Shown piece after piece: positions 8,844 to 17,869 of a stretch of 64,000 bases of DNA. Source of the stretch: Candidatus Pantoea formicae (GTDB taxonomy: Bacteria > Pseudomonadota > Gammaproteobacteria > Enterobacterales > Enterobacteriaceae); NCBI RefSeq assembly GCF_011752625.1, contig NZ_VWXD01000010.1:62001-126000 (forward strand), in the 5' to 3' direction. Each line of letters starts with the position of its first letter. The first letter of the stretch is position 1. The position numbers and the translations under genes were made by a program. Under the pieces are notes generated by a model. It worked only from the letters and a program-made list of their open reading frames with translations, did not search any database and was not told where the DNA came from.

Positions 8844-9803
8844 CTACACCACCCGCGTTAACACCGCTTCACCCTGCGAAAACGCCAGCAGGTTTTCAAA
8901 CACCAGGTCCGCCATTGCCGCCATGGTTTCATGGGTGCTGCTGGCAAGGTGTGGAGTGATCACCACATCATCACGATTAAGCAACGCTGCGGGAACCGCC
9001 GGCTCATGCTCGAACACATCCAAACCGGCACCCGCAATCTCACCGGCTTCTAGCGCCGCAATCAACGCCTGCTCATCCACTACGCTGCCGCGCGCAATGT
9101 TAATCAAAAACCCTTGTGGCCCCAGCGCACGCAACACCTCGGCATTGACCAGGTGTTGCGTCGATGCGCCACCCGGAAGCGTCAACACCAGGAAATCAGC
9201 CTGCTTTGCCAGTGATAACAGTGAATCATGGCGCCTGAAAGGCACATCCGGACGTGAGCGTGGATTGTAGAAATGCACGTCCATATCGAATGCCTGCGCA
9301 CGTTTTGCCAGTTCTTTACCAATACCGCCTAGCCCAACAATCCCGCACACTTTCCCACCGACTTTCGTTGTCAGTGGATAACGTCCCTGAGTTTGCCAGT
9401 GCCCTGCACGAACATAACGGTCGGAAGCACTGATGCGACGGGCCACATCCAGCAGGAGCGCCATGCCAGTATCGGCCACGCAGCTGTTGAGCACGCCCGG
9501 CGTGTTGGTCACCACGATGCCACGTGCTTCGGCGGCGGCAATGTCTATCGCGTCATAGCCCACACCGTTACTGCAAATCACTTTCAGATTGGGCAACTGT
9601 GCCAGTAACTCCGCATTGGCGCCCATCAGCACATTGCCGCTGGTCACCAGCGCATCGATACTGGCACCGTGCTGCGCCAGCCAGGCCGCCTGATCTTCCT
9701 GCTGCCACAGACGCGAGGTGGTGAAATGCGCGTCGAGATTATCCTGCAGCCGCTGCGGCAACATCGGGCCTTTCAGCAATACGTTAAACGGCTTTGATAC
9801 CAT
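8844..9803 (-). CDS. D-isomer-specific 2-hydroxyacid dehydrogenase
   Basis: NAD(P)-dependent reductase/dehydrogenase of 2-hydroxy acids, closest in feel to glyoxylate/hydroxypyruvate reductases. It has the family's Rossmann motif (GIVGLGGIGKELA) and the catalytic set Arg in NIARGSVVDE, Glu in FEHEP and His in ITPHLASS. Two adjacent ATGs (9806 and 9803) follow AGGGG. The second has better spacing and gives 319 residues; longer starts would run deep into the upstream gene. It overlaps the end of the GudP-like transporter gene by about 20 bp, so the two are very likely co-translated and act on the same hydroxy or sugar acid. The exact substrate cannot be read from sequence. Confidence 0.9.
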   Translation of the reverse strand: MVSKPFNVLLKGPMLPQRLQDNLDAHFTTSRLWQQEDQAAWLAQHGASIDALVTSGNVLMGANAELLAQLPNLKVICSNGVGYDAIDIAAAEARGIVVTNTPGVLNSCVADTGMALLLDVARRISASDRYVRAGHWQTQGRYPLTTKVGGKVCGIVGLGGIGKELAKRAQAFDMDVHFYNPRSRPDVPFRRHDSLLSLAKQADFLVLTLPGGASTQHLVNAEVLRALGPQGFLINIARGSVVDEQALIAALEAGEIAGAGLDVFEHEPAVPAALLNRDDVVITPHLASSTHETMAAMADLVFENLLAFSQGEAVLTRVV

Positions 9804-11178
9804 CATGTTTCCCCTGTGTTTTATAGGATGTTGCAGACGAATCTTGCTCGTCACCGACACGTTCAATCGGGCCCATCACCAACAAGAACAGCAGCGCCGC
9901 GACGATACAGTGCGCGCCAACGAATACCAGACCAATACTGTAGCTGCCGGTCAAACCGACGATGATGCCGAACAGCAGTGGCGTGATGAACCCGGCCATA
10001 TTGCCAATGCCGTTGAAGATCGCGCCCGCCAGCCCAACCGCTTCTTTCGGTGCCGTATCGCTGACAATCGTCCAGGTGCCCGCGCCCGCCGCGACGCCTT
10101 TGCCAAAGAAGGCAAATGACATAATCGCGATAATGCCGGCATTGGTTGGGATCACCGCTGCCAGAATCAGTGAGGCGGCCATCAGCATACCAACGATATA
10201 CGGCGTTTTGCGTGCCCACGACAGGCTCCAGCCTCTAGCCAGCAATTTGTCAGAGATATAGCCACCGCTGATGCCGCCAAGGAAGCCAAACAGCGCGGGT
10301 GCGATGGTGGCAAAACCCGCCTCCATAATATTCATACCGCGCGCCTGGACCAGATAGATCGGGAACCACGTGATAAAGAAGTAGCTCAGCGCAATGATGC
10401 AATATTGACCGATGTAGGCACACCACAGCATGCGATTGCTGAGCAGGGTTTTAAACATCGCTTTGCTCAGGGGTGGGCGCGCCTTCAGCGTTTGTGCGGA
10501 ATCAATATCCACCAGCGCACCGCCTTCCTCAATGTATTGCAGCTCTTTGGCTGAGACGTGCGGATGCTGTTTTGGGCTGCGCATATACCAGCCCCAAATA
10601 AACACCGCCAGCACGCCAATGCCGCCCAACACAAAGAACGGCCACTCCCAGCCAAAACGTGATACCAGCCAGCCTGAGAGCGGTGAGAAGATAGCGACGG
10701 CAAAATACTGTGCTGAGGCAAACAGCGAAGACGCCCGACCACGCTCAGCCCCTGGGAACCACATAATGACGGCCCGCGCATTAGCCGGAAAACTCGGCGC
10801 TTCGATCAGGCCGAGCGCGAAGCGCAGGCCAAACATCAGAACCAGCGCCATGGTCATGCCATTGGAAAACTCGCCGATAAATCCCATCAGAATGGTCGAA
10901 ACTGACCAGAGCGCTAACGTCACGCCATAGACTTTTTTAGTGCCGAAGCGGTCCAAAAACAGACCGCCGGGGATCTGGCCGATCACATAAGCCCAACTGA
11001 AAGCCGACAGGATCAGTCCAAGCTGGATCGCTGATAAACCGAACTCTTCTTTAATAGCCGATCCGGAGATCGACAGGATCGAGCGGTCGGCATACGCCAC
11101 CACGGACAGAAACAGGATCAGACAGAGGATCCAAATGCGCACATGGCTGTTCTCTCGGCGGTTTTGACTTTGCAACAT
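9784..11178 (-). CDS. MFS transporter, GudP/ACS family (sugar-acid/anion symporter)
   Basis: Twelve-helix inner-membrane symporter of the anion:cation symporter family, strongly resembling the D-glucarate/galactarate transporter GudP. Shared segments include ILSAFSWAYVIGQIPGG, GLIEAPSFPANAR, FITWFPIYLVQARGM and SDTAPKEA. It is 464 residues long, with ATG at 11178 preceded by GAGGAATTCAGCC. It is the first gene of a two-gene operon with a 2-hydroxyacid dehydrogenase, suggesting uptake of an aldarate or other hydroxy acid. None of the classical gud/gar enzymes is next to it, so glucarate itself is not assured. Confidence 0.88.
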   Translation of the reverse strand: MLQSQNRRENSHVRIWILCLILFLSVVAYADRSILSISGSAIKEEFGLSAIQLGLILSAFSWAYVIGQIPGGLFLDRFGTKKVYGVTLALWSVSTILMGFIGEFSNGMTMALVLMFGLRFALGLIEAPSFPANARAVIMWFPGAERGRASSLFASAQYFAVAIFSPLSGWLVSRFGWEWPFFVLGGIGVLAVFIWGWYMRSPKQHPHVSAKELQYIEEGGALVDIDSAQTLKARPPLSKAMFKTLLSNRMLWCAYIGQYCIIALSYFFITWFPIYLVQARGMNIMEAGFATIAPALFGFLGGISGGYISDKLLARGWSLSWARKTPYIVGMLMAASLILAAVIPTNAGIIAIMSFAFFGKGVAAGAGTWTIVSDTAPKEAVGLAGAIFNGIGNMAGFITPLLFGIIVGLTGSYSIGLVFVGAHCIVAALLFLLVMGPIERVGDEQDSSATSYKTQGKHDGIKAV

Positions 11179-11612
11179 GGCTGAATTCCTCGATGGGGGA
11201 GCCTCCTGCTCCGAAGCAATGATATTCAGGAATACCGCTTAAATTTCACTGTTCAGCAACTATAGAGAGCAAGACGCAAGTGGGTCATTGTGCGAATGAA
11301 GGAATCCACGCAGCAATTTCACGCTAGTTTTGGCATCTGCCACAAAGCGAGGTGCGGCGCTGCACAGAACCTCAAATAACTGGCTGCTTTTGCTTCGGAA
11401 TGTGCGCCAGCTCTGAGAAAAACCTTCGCAACATCACTATGAGCCTGCAAAGCGTGATGCACCCGCGAGCAAAGTGTGCGCTTAGCTGCAAAATCCATAC
11501 ATGTTGATTGTCAGGCTCATTGCCGCCTCGTAGGCTGAAAATGATTTCAATGATCCATTTTAATTTTCATTGAAACATTCATTCTAATAACAAGCTTACC
11601 CTGGAGTCCGCG
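11179..11612. promoter_or_regulatory. Intergenic divergent promoter region with TTTCAATGA inverted repeat
   Basis: 434 bp between the divergent transporter and RbsB-like genes, with no supported gene. Close to the RbsB-like start, perfect 9-bp arms TTTCAATGA (11545-11553) and TCATTGAAA (11567-11575) flank a 13-bp AT-rich spacer. A TGAAA-ATGA-TTTCA palindrome overlaps the left arm. A regulator site is likely, but its owner is unknown. Confidence 0.5.
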
Positions 11613-12527
11613 ATGAAAATCCTGAAAGCGATACTGTTGCTTGGTCTGCTGTCCAGTTCTGCCACAGCCTTGGCAGCAAAAATCGGCGTATCGATGGCTT
11701 ATTTCGATCAAAACTTTTTAACCATTATTCGCCAGTCGATTGATAAAGAAGCCAAAGCGCGTGGACTTGATGTGCAGTTTGAGGATGCCCGAGGCGATGT
11801 TGGCCGTCAGACCGATCAGGTGCAGAGCTTTATTGGCGCAGGCGTGGATGCCATCATCGTCGATCCAGTGGATTCTGCCAGCACGCCACAGCTGACCAAG
11901 CTGGCGCAGCAGGCGAAAATTCCGCTGGTGTATGTGAACCGCACGCCAGGCGATAAAACGTTGCCCGCTGGCGTCGTATTTGTCGGTTCTGACGAGCGCG
12001 AATCCGGCACGTTGCAGATGGAAGCATTGGCAAAAATGGCCAATTACAAAGGCAATGTGGCCATTATGATCGGCAACCTGACCGATGCAGGCGCACTGCA
12101 ACGCACCAAAGATGTGGAGCAGGTGGTGGCAAAATATCCGGGCATGAAAGTGGTGCAGAAGCAGCCTGCCAACTATGCGCGTAACGAAGGCATGGATCTG
12201 ATGCTGAACTGGATCGGCAACGGTGAGGCGATTGATATTGTCGCAGCCAATAACGATGAGATGGCAATCGGTGCCGCGATGGCACTGGCGAAAAGCAACA
12301 AGAAGATTTTGGTTGGCGGCATTGATGCCACGCCAGATGGTCTGAAAGCACTGGCGCAGGACAAGATGCAGGTCACGGTGTTCCAGGATGCGGTAGGCCA
12401 AGGCAAAGCCTCGGTGGATGTGGCGCAGAAGCTGATTAAAGGCGAGAAAGTGGATTCCCACGTGTGGATCCCGTTTGAACTGGTGACCAAAGAGAATATG
12501 CAAAAGTACGTGGAGAAGAGTCAGTAA
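11613..12527 (+). CDS. Periplasmic sugar-binding protein, RbsB type 1 fold (orphan)
   Basis: Periplasmic binding protein of the ribose/galactose class. The 304-residue protein has a Sec signal peptide (MKILKAILLLGLLSS, cleavage after TALAA near residue 22) and the family pattern: GVSMAYFDQNF, IDAIIVDPVD-like GVDAIIVDPVDS, VNRTP, AANNDEMAIGAA and GIDATPDGLKAL. TGGAGTCCGCG precedes the ATG. No ABC ATPase or permease gene lies beside it. It must use a transporter encoded elsewhere or act as a receptor, for example for chemotaxis. The gene ends at a GC-rich hairpin and converges with a GNAT gene. Confidence 0.92.
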   Translation: MKILKAILLLGLLSSSATALAAKIGVSMAYFDQNFLTIIRQSIDKEAKARGLDVQFEDARGDVGRQTDQVQSFIGAGVDAIIVDPVDSASTPQLTKLAQQAKIPLVYVNRTPGDKTLPAGVVFVGSDERESGTLQMEALAKMANYKGNVAIMIGNLTDAGALQRTKDVEQVVAKYPGMKVVQKQPANYARNEGMDLMLNWIGNGEAIDIVAANNDEMAIGAAMALAKSNKKILVGGIDATPDGLKALAQDKMQVTVFQDAVGQGKASVDVAQKLIKGEKVDSHVWIPFELVTKENMQKYVEKSQ

Positions 12528-12541
12528 TTAAGGCCAAAACC

Positions 12542-12561
12542 GCGCCGTCCTGCGACGGCGC
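12542..12561. terminator. GC-rich hairpin between convergent genes
   Basis: Perfect stem GCGCCGTC / GACGGCGC with a CTGC loop, 15 bp after the RbsB-like stop. There is no clear T-run on either side, so this is either a weak or bidirectional terminator or an mRNA-stabilising stem. Confidence 0.5.
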
Positions 12562-12582
12562 AATGTATTGCGCAGTCCAGTA

Positions 12583-13077
12583 TTACTCCCGCAGTTTCGC
12601 CATGACCACGATGTCGTGATACTCACCCTCACGCAGGCAGGCTTTACGCTTCACGCCCTCTTGCTCAAAGCCGAGGCGCTGGTACAACCGTATCGCACGC
12701 GCGTTGTCATGAAACGCTTCCAGCTCAATACGCACCACACCGAGCCAGTTAAAGGCATAGTCGATGGCGTTGCGAATCAGTTTCTCACCGATACCCCGCC
12801 CGCCAAACGCTGGATCGACGCTAATACCAAAACTGATGCTGTGACGCGTACGCGGGCGCTGTTCGACAAACAGCGTCAGCTCGCCCACCATCTGCCCATC
12901 AATCTCGGCCACGAAACCGATATAGCCCGCCGCGTCCATGTTTTCGAATTTTTTCTGCCAGGTTTGTACGCTGGGAAACGGCAGCTGCGTGGTCCAGCGA
13001 TACACTTCGGGGTGGCTGAAAAGGCGTTGATAAGCGGCTGCATCGGTTGGTTCGCGACCGCGAATGATCAGATCCAT
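12583..13077 (-). CDS. GNAT family N-acetyltransferase, YhhY-like
   Basis: Acetyl-CoA-dependent N-acetyltransferase of 164 residues. It resembles E. coli YhhY in its central block: VEQRPRTRHSISFGISVD, then GGRGIGEKLI (acetyl-CoA loop), then WLGVVRIELEAFHDNARAI and LYQRLGFEQEG. I chose ATG 13077 (MDLIIRGREP) because AAAGGG lies upstream and the homology begins here; upstream codons look non-native. It is divergent from an ABC exporter gene with only 62 bp between starts. The natural substrate is uncertain (amino acids, in the YhhY case). Confidence 0.87.
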   Translation of the reverse strand: MDLIIRGREPTDAAAYQRLFSHPEVYRWTTQLPFPSVQTWQKKFENMDAAGYIGFVAEIDGQMVGELTLFVEQRPRTRHSISFGISVDPAFGGRGIGEKLIRNAIDYAFNWLGVVRIELEAFHDNARAIRLYQRLGFEQEGVKRKACLREGEYHDIVVMAKLRE

Positions 13078-13139
13078 GTCGGTAATCCCTTTCACTTGCA
13101 CTAAGCTGTTAACTCTCACCAAACGGAAAGAGTGACTTT

Positions 13140-14972
13140 ATGTTGTATCGTCGTTTTGAACGTTTTATCAATATTTTCCAGGATGCACCAACCGATTCTC
13201 CACCCACCAGCGTCTGGCCGTTTTATCTCTACTATCTGCGCCAGGTGTGGCCAAGCTTTGTTGCCCTGTTGATTGTCGGCTTAGCGCAGGCGCTGATTGA
13301 AGTGGCGCTGTTCAGCTATCTCAGCCGCATCATCGATTTAGTGAATCACTCAACGCCCGCCACGCTGTTTACCGACAACTGGCAGGTGCTGCTGTGGATG
13401 GGTTTTGTCGCGCTGATTCTGCGGCCGGTGATTATCGCGCTGCACGATATGCTGGTGCATCAAAGTATTAACCCCAGTATGACCAGCATGATCCGTTGGC
13501 AGCATCACAACTACGTGCTGCGCCAGAGCCTGAACTTCTTCCAGAACGATTTTGCCGGGCGTATCGCCCAGCGCATCATGCAGACCGGTAACTCACTGCG
13601 AGATTCCGCCGTGCAGCTGGTTGATGCCATCTGGCACGTGGTGATTTACGCCGTGACTTCACTGGTGCTGTTCGCTGAAGCCGACTGGCGTTTGATGATT
13701 CCGCTGATTATCTGGATCGTCGCCTACAGCGTGTCGTTGAGTTTCTTTGTGCCGCGCGTGAAGCAGCGTTCGGTGGTTTCTTCAGAAGCGCGTTCCAAAT
13801 TGATGGGTACCATTGTCGATGGCTACACCAATATCGCCACCATCAAGCTCTTCGCCCACAACGATCTGGAGAAACGCTACGCACGCGAAGCCATTCAGGA
13901 GCAGACCGACAAAACTCAGCACGCCAGCCGCATGGTGACCACCATGGATATCACGCTGTCGACGTTGAATGGCCTGCTGATTGTCAGCACCTCGGCATTG
14001 GCATTGTGGCTGTGGAGCCAGTCGCTGATCAGCGTCGGCGCGATTGCGCTGGCAACTGGGTTAGTGATTCGACTGGTCAACATGTCCGGCTGGATCATGT
14101 GGGTGGTGAACGGCATTTTCGAAAATATCGGTATGGTACAGGACGGTTTGAACACCATTGCCCAGCCGCTGAGCGTGCAGGATGAGCCTAAGGCGAAAAA
14201 CATGCAGGTGACGCGCGGCCAGATTCGCTTCGAAGATGTGCGCTTTGATTACGGCGGTAGCCGCCAGGTGATTAATCGCCTCAATCTCAATATCAAACCT
14301 GGCGAGAAAATCGGTTTAATTGGCCCGTCAGGTGCCGGTAAGTCCACCATGGTGAATTTGCTGCTGCGCCTTTATGACATCAACGGCGGGCGGATCATGA
14401 TTGACGATCAAAATATTGCCGAGGTGACGCAAGAGAGCCTGCGTGGGCAGATTGGGATGATCACTCAGGACACCTCACTGCTGCATCGTTCAATTCGAGA
14501 AAACCTGCTGTATGGGCGTCCGGATGCCACCGAAGACGAACTCCAGGCGGCGATTATTCGCGCCCGCGCCGACGAGTTTATTCCGCTGCTGTCCGATCCA
14601 CAGGGTCGCACCGGGTTGGATGCACATGTCGGTGAGCGTGGCGTGAAATTGTCGGGTGGTCAGCGTCAGCGTATTGCCATCGCTCGTGTGCTTCTAAAAG
14701 ATGCACCGATCCTGATCATGGATGAAGCCACCTCAGCGCTGGATTCCGAAGTGGAGGCCGCGATTCAGGACAGCCTGGAAACGCTGATGCAGGGCAAAAC
14801 GGTGATTGCCATTGCGCACCGCCTCTCGACCATCGCCAAGATGGATCGACTGGTGGTGCTGGAGAAAGGTGAAATCGTCGAGATGGGTAACCACCGTGAA
14901 CTGCTGGCGCACAATGGGCTTTATGCGCGTTTGTGGCAACATCAGACTGGTGGTTTTGTCGGCGCGGATTAA
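13140..14972 (+). CDS. ABC exporter, fused membrane and ATPase domains
   Basis: Half-size ABC exporter of 610 residues that would work as a homodimer in the inner membrane. Residues about 30-340 carry six hydrophobic helices. The nucleotide-binding domain follows, with Walker A GPSGAGKS from residue 395, signature LSGGQRQR, Walker B ILIMDEATSALD and H-loop AHRLST. The architecture fits multidrug or lipid exporters (MsbA/MdlB-like), and the cargo cannot be named. It starts at 13140 behind GGAAAGAG. Its stop overlaps that of the convergent downstream gene by 4 bases. Confidence 0.9.
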   Translation: MLYRRFERFINIFQDAPTDSPPTSVWPFYLYYLRQVWPSFVALLIVGLAQALIEVALFSYLSRIIDLVNHSTPATLFTDNWQVLLWMGFVALILRPVIIALHDMLVHQSINPSMTSMIRWQHHNYVLRQSLNFFQNDFAGRIAQRIMQTGNSLRDSAVQLVDAIWHVVIYAVTSLVLFAEADWRLMIPLIIWIVAYSVSLSFFVPRVKQRSVVSSEARSKLMGTIVDGYTNIATIKLFAHNDLEKRYAREAIQEQTDKTQHASRMVTTMDITLSTLNGLLIVSTSALALWLWSQSLISVGAIALATGLVIRLVNMSGWIMWVVNGIFENIGMVQDGLNTIAQPLSVQDEPKAKNMQVTRGQIRFEDVRFDYGGSRQVINRLNLNIKPGEKIGLIGPSGAGKSTMVNLLLRLYDINGGRIMIDDQNIAEVTQESLRGQIGMITQDTSLLHRSIRENLLYGRPDATEDELQAAIIRARADEFIPLLSDPQGRTGLDAHVGERGVKLSGGQRQRIAIARVLLKDAPILIMDEATSALDSEVEAAIQDSLETLMQGKTVIAIAHRLSTIAKMDRLVVLEKGEIVEMGNHRELLAHNGLYARLWQHQTGGFVGAD

Positions 14973-16093
14973 TCGCCGCGTCGGTACGGCAGGGCCTCGC
15001 GCGCTTCAATGGCATAGGCGCGGATCCCTGCCCGCTCCTGCACCAAATATTCTTCAACGGCTTCACGTAATCCCGGATGGCAAAGGTAGTGCCAGGAGTG
15101 GGTGATCTGCGGCTCGAAGCCACGCACCAGTTTGTGCTCGCCTTGCGCACCGGCATCAAAACGTAGCAAACCTTCAGCCATGGCGAAGTCCATGCCCTGG
15201 TAAAAACAGGTTTCAAAGTGCAGACGATCAAACTCTGCCAAACAGCCCCAGTAGCGCCCGTACAGCGAATTGCCATCGACTAAATAGAACGCCATGGCGG
15301 CGGGTTGGCCCTGCAACGTGGCAATCACCACGCGAATCGAGCGCGGCATACGTTCTGCCAGCAGGCTGAAAAACTGCCGCGTGAGATAAGGACGCTGACC
15401 ACGTACCGCATAGGTGTTGGCATAGCAGGTGTAGACGAAATCCCACTGGTCTTCACTGAGTTCGTCACCGCGATACCAATGAAATTCAAAGCCGCTGCTC
15501 TGCACCTGCTCACGCTCTTTGCGCAGCTGTTTACGCTTGCGTGACATCAGCGTATCGAGGAAATCCTGAAAATCGCGGTAGCCTTTGTTGTGCCAGTGAT
15601 ACTGAATGCCGAGACGCGCCAGCCAGTCGGGCTGTTGCTCCATCACATCATTGGCAAATGGCGTGGTGAAATTGATATGTGCGCCGCTCAGGCCATGCTG
15701 CATCAGTTCGTCGGGCAGCGCGGCGAGCAGTTGGCTGATAGCGGCTCCCTCACCCAATAAACGCGCACCGGTGACCGGGCTGAAAGGAATTGCACCGAGC
15801 CATTTTGGATAGTATTGGATGCCGGCACGGTGACAGGCATCGGCCCAGGCATGATCGAATACGTATTCACCTTGCGAATTGCGCTTGCGATAGCCCGGCA
15901 GCGCGGCGCTGAGCACGCCATTTTCACGCCACAGCAAGTGATCCGGCTGCCAGCCGTTTTCCGGCCGCACGCTGCCGCTCTCTTCCAGCGTGAGCAGAAA
16001 GGCATGGCGTAAAAACGGTTGATCGTCAGGTAACAGCGCATCCCATTCGAGGGCGGAAATCTCCGCCAGCGATGACAGATGAAGCAAAGACAT
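14969..16093 (-). CDS. FemAB/GNAT-like protein of family PF04339 (DUF482)
   Basis: A 374-residue protein of the PF04339 family, which has an acyltransferase fold related to GNAT and FemAB and is sometimes labelled peptidoglycan biosynthesis protein without firm proof. Family segments: PFLRHAFLLTLEESGSV near the start, ADACHRAGIQYYPKW, INFTTPF, RKRKQLRKEREQV and YGRYWGCLAEFDRLHFETCFYQG. The start is ATG 16093, with GGGAG 6 bp upstream; an upstream in-frame start has no ribosome site. It appears monocistronic. Function is unproven. Confidence 0.85.
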   Translation of the reverse strand: MSLLHLSSLAEISALEWDALLPDDQPFLRHAFLLTLEESGSVRPENGWQPDHLLWRENGVLSAALPGYRKRNSQGEYVFDHAWADACHRAGIQYYPKWLGAIPFSPVTGARLLGEGAAISQLLAALPDELMQHGLSGAHINFTTPFANDVMEQQPDWLARLGIQYHWHNKGYRDFQDFLDTLMSRKRKQLRKEREQVQSSGFEFHWYRGDELSEDQWDFVYTCYANTYAVRGQRPYLTRQFFSLLAERMPRSIRVVIATLQGQPAAMAFYLVDGNSLYGRYWGCLAEFDRLHFETCFYQGMDFAMAEGLLRFDAGAQGEHKLVRGFEPQITHSWHYLCHPGLREAVEEYLVQERAGIRAYAIEAREALPYRRGD

Positions 16094-16201
16094 GCATGGC
16101 TCCCGGCCAGCTAAAGGCAAGGTACTAGTTCAACAGGTTTTGCTGCGCGGGAAAAGATGCGGCGCACTGAATGTGAATCGACTGGAAGGGGCTTGAGGAT
16201 G

Positions 16202-16230
16202 AAAAAAAGCTTCCACTACTTAAGGAAGCT
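16202..16230 (-). terminator. Rho-independent terminator after the toxin-antitoxin operon
   Basis: On the minus strand AGCTTCC-TTAAGTAGT-GGAAGCT forms a perfect 7-bp stem followed by TTTTTT. It lies 16 bp beyond the toxin stop. Confidence 0.88.
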
Positions 16231-16245
16231 GTAGCGCAGGACCGT

Positions 16246-16575
16246 TTAGCCGATAAGTTTCAGGTCACCTTTGCGGTGGCGTTTCTGCTCATCATAGTAA
16301 TTCTCATGCGTGCCGAGACTCAGCAAATAGATTTCCAATCTCTGATCTACCCAACTGTAACCCAACAGATATTGCTGCTGACCCAAGTAAAACTTGTGCA
16401 CCCAGAGATAGCTCAGATCACCTTTCTTGCGTTCGCCTATCTCTGGGTTCGCAATGATGCGATCAATCTCTTCATCAACACCCTCCTTGTCCTGTTCCGT
16501 CAGGCGGTTAAAAGCCTTCTCAAAACGACCTGTTTGATATACTTCAACTTCCTGTCCGGTCTTTTCTGCGCACAT
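16246..16575 (-). CDS. RelE/ParE-superfamily toxin of a type II TA pair
   Basis: Probable toxin of about 109 residues with the RelE/ParE fold pattern: VYQTGRFEKAFNRL helix, DRIIANPEIGERKKGDLSYLWVHKFYLG core, and YLLGYSWVDQRLEIYLLSLGTHENYY C-terminal strands. The ATG at 16575 lies inside the antitoxin 3' end (32-bp overlap), as is common for co-translated TA pairs; further upstream starts are less likely. Target (mRNA or gyrase) cannot be decided by reading. The operon ends at a strong terminator and has an operator upstream, so it looks intact and active. Confidence 0.85.
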   Translation of the reverse strand: MCAEKTGQEVEVYQTGRFEKAFNRLTEQDKEGVDEEIDRIIANPEIGERKKGDLSYLWVHKFYLGQQQYLLGYSWVDQRLEIYLLSLGTHENYYDEQKRHRKGDLKLIG

Positions 16576-16780
16576 ATTTTTTGACCTTGCCGTTATCCAT
16601 TTCTGCTTTAGCCAGTAAGATCTCATTGATGAATGAGAACGTCAGATCGGGATTATCCTCTGCTATGCGACCAATCTTGGCCCAGTGCTCAATCTGTTTC
16701 GGCACGCTGCGACTCATTGCTTCGGCATGTGTTCTCACATCTTCAACGAAATCATCGTCTAAGCGAATGCTGGTTGCCAT
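16544..16780 (-). CDS. ParD-like antitoxin
   Basis: A 78-residue ParD-like antitoxin: ATSIRLDDDFVEDVRTHA ribbon-helix-helix-like N-terminus (about residues 1-30), SVPKQIEHWAKIGRIAEDNPDL middle part, and a charged C-terminal tail KVKKYVRRKDRTGS that would bind the toxin. ATG 16780 follows AAGAGG by 8 bp; an extra in-frame upstream start adds eight non-conserved residues. It is first in the operon and overlaps the toxin gene. An inverted-repeat operator lies at 16836-16854, consistent with autoregulation. Confidence 0.87.
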   Translation of the reverse strand: MATSIRLDDDFVEDVRTHAEAMSRSVPKQIEHWAKIGRIAEDNPDLTFSFINEILLAKAEMDNGKVKKYVRRKDRTGS

Positions 16781-16835
16781 ATATAAACCTCTTGTTGTCG
16801 CCACCCGCGACGGTGTGGTGAGGGTGTACTATCAA

Positions 16836-16886
16836 TACGTCATTACTTGACGTACAACAGATGAGATTGTGCGACATTTTGTCGCA
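16836..16886. promoter_or_regulatory. TA operator and a second palindrome between TA operon and LysR gene
   Basis: TACGTCA-TTACT-TGACGTA (16836-16854) is a perfect inverted repeat 56 bp before the antitoxin start and likely its operator. TGCGACA-TTT-TGTCGCA (16870-16886) is a second perfect palindrome nearer the LysR gene; it could serve either transcript. Confidence 0.6.
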
Positions 16887-16969
16887 TTTAGCAATTTATG
16901 ATAGCAACGCGATTTATCGTTGATCATTAACGAGTGTGTATACTCACCCTTTTCCCCTCAGGAACCGCC

Positions 16970-17869
16970 ATGGATCGTCTCGATTGTGACCGCATGTTTG
17001 TTGCCGTGCTGGAAGTCGGCAGTTTTGCTGGTGCCGCGGAGCGCCTTGGCACCAGCAGCGGGCAGGCGTCCAAGCTGGTGTCACGGTTGGAGCAGGAACT
17101 GGGGGTGCAGCTGTTCAAACGCAGCACGCGTGCCTTGTCGCCCACGGAAGTTGGCCGCGCCTATTACGAACGGGTAAAAACGCTGCTGGACGCCTTTGAC
17201 ACGTTGGACGCCACGGTGCGCGAGAACGCCACTACCCCCACCGGCCGGCTAAAAATCAGTGCGCCTGGCACCTTCGGCACCGCGGTGCTCGCCAGCGTGT
17301 TGGTGGCCTTCGCCCGTCACTATCCGCTTATCGAACTCGATGTGAATTTCTCCGATCGTGCAGTCAACATCGTCGATGAAGGCTTTGATATGGCAATTCG
17401 CATTGGCAAGCTGGATGACAGCAGTCTGATTGCGCGCCGTTTGGGAGATGTGCCGATTCGCGTCGCCGCCTCGCCGGGTTATCTGTTGCAACAGGGCACC
17501 CCCCAGCACTGGCGCGATTTAGCCACACACCAGTGCATCAGCGACACCAACTTCCGCGATCCCTGGCACTGGCCGTTTGTCACCCCGTGTGGCGATAGCG
17601 TTAGCATGCCGATTCGTGGCCGCCTCTGTTTTTCCAACACGGAGGCCTGCCTGCAGGCGGCGATCGCCGGATTGGGCATCGCCCGTCTGCCCGGTTTTAT
17701 TGCCGCACCGGCATTGCAACGCGGTGAAATCGTCTCGCTGCTGGATAACTTCGCTACGCCGCCGATGGGGCTGTTTGCCCTCTATCCACCGGCCCGCCAT
17801 CTGGCGCAGAAAACCCGCTTGCTGATTGATTTCCTCGCCGATCATTTTCAACAGCATTCGCCGGGTTGA
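16970..17869 (+). CDS. LysR-family transcriptional regulator
   Basis: A 299-residue LysR regulator. The N-terminal winged HTH (FVAVLEVGSFAGAAERLG, then TSSGQASKLVSRLE) is followed by a substrate-binding domain with GRLKISAPGTFG and GLGIARLPGF. ATG 16970 is preceded by AGGAACCGCC. It is followed in the same direction by a glutathionyl-hydroquinone reductase gene and an esterase gene, which it may control. A perfect 8-bp inverted repeat begins at its stop codon (17866-17890), a plausible binding site for this protein. Confidence 0.92.
   Translation: MDRLDCDRMFVAVLEVGSFAGAAERLGTSSGQASKLVSRLEQELGVQLFKRSTRALSPTEVGRAYYERVKTLLDAFDTLDATVRENATTPTGRLKISAPGTFGTAVLASVLVAFARHYPLIELDVNFSDRAVNIVDEGFDMAIRIGKLDDSSLIARRLGDVPIRVAASPGYLLQQGTPQHWRDLATHQCISDTNFRDPWHWPFVTPCGDSVSMPIRGRLCFSNTEACLQAAIAGLGIARLPGFIAAPALQRGEIVSLLDNFATPPMGLFALYPPARHLAQKTRLLIDFLADHFQQHSPG

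Noticed and set aside
11718..12503. Long minus-strand open frame opposite the RbsB-like gene (about 260 codons)
   Set aside because: It has antisense composition, no ribosome site and no family; the binding-protein gene is clear.
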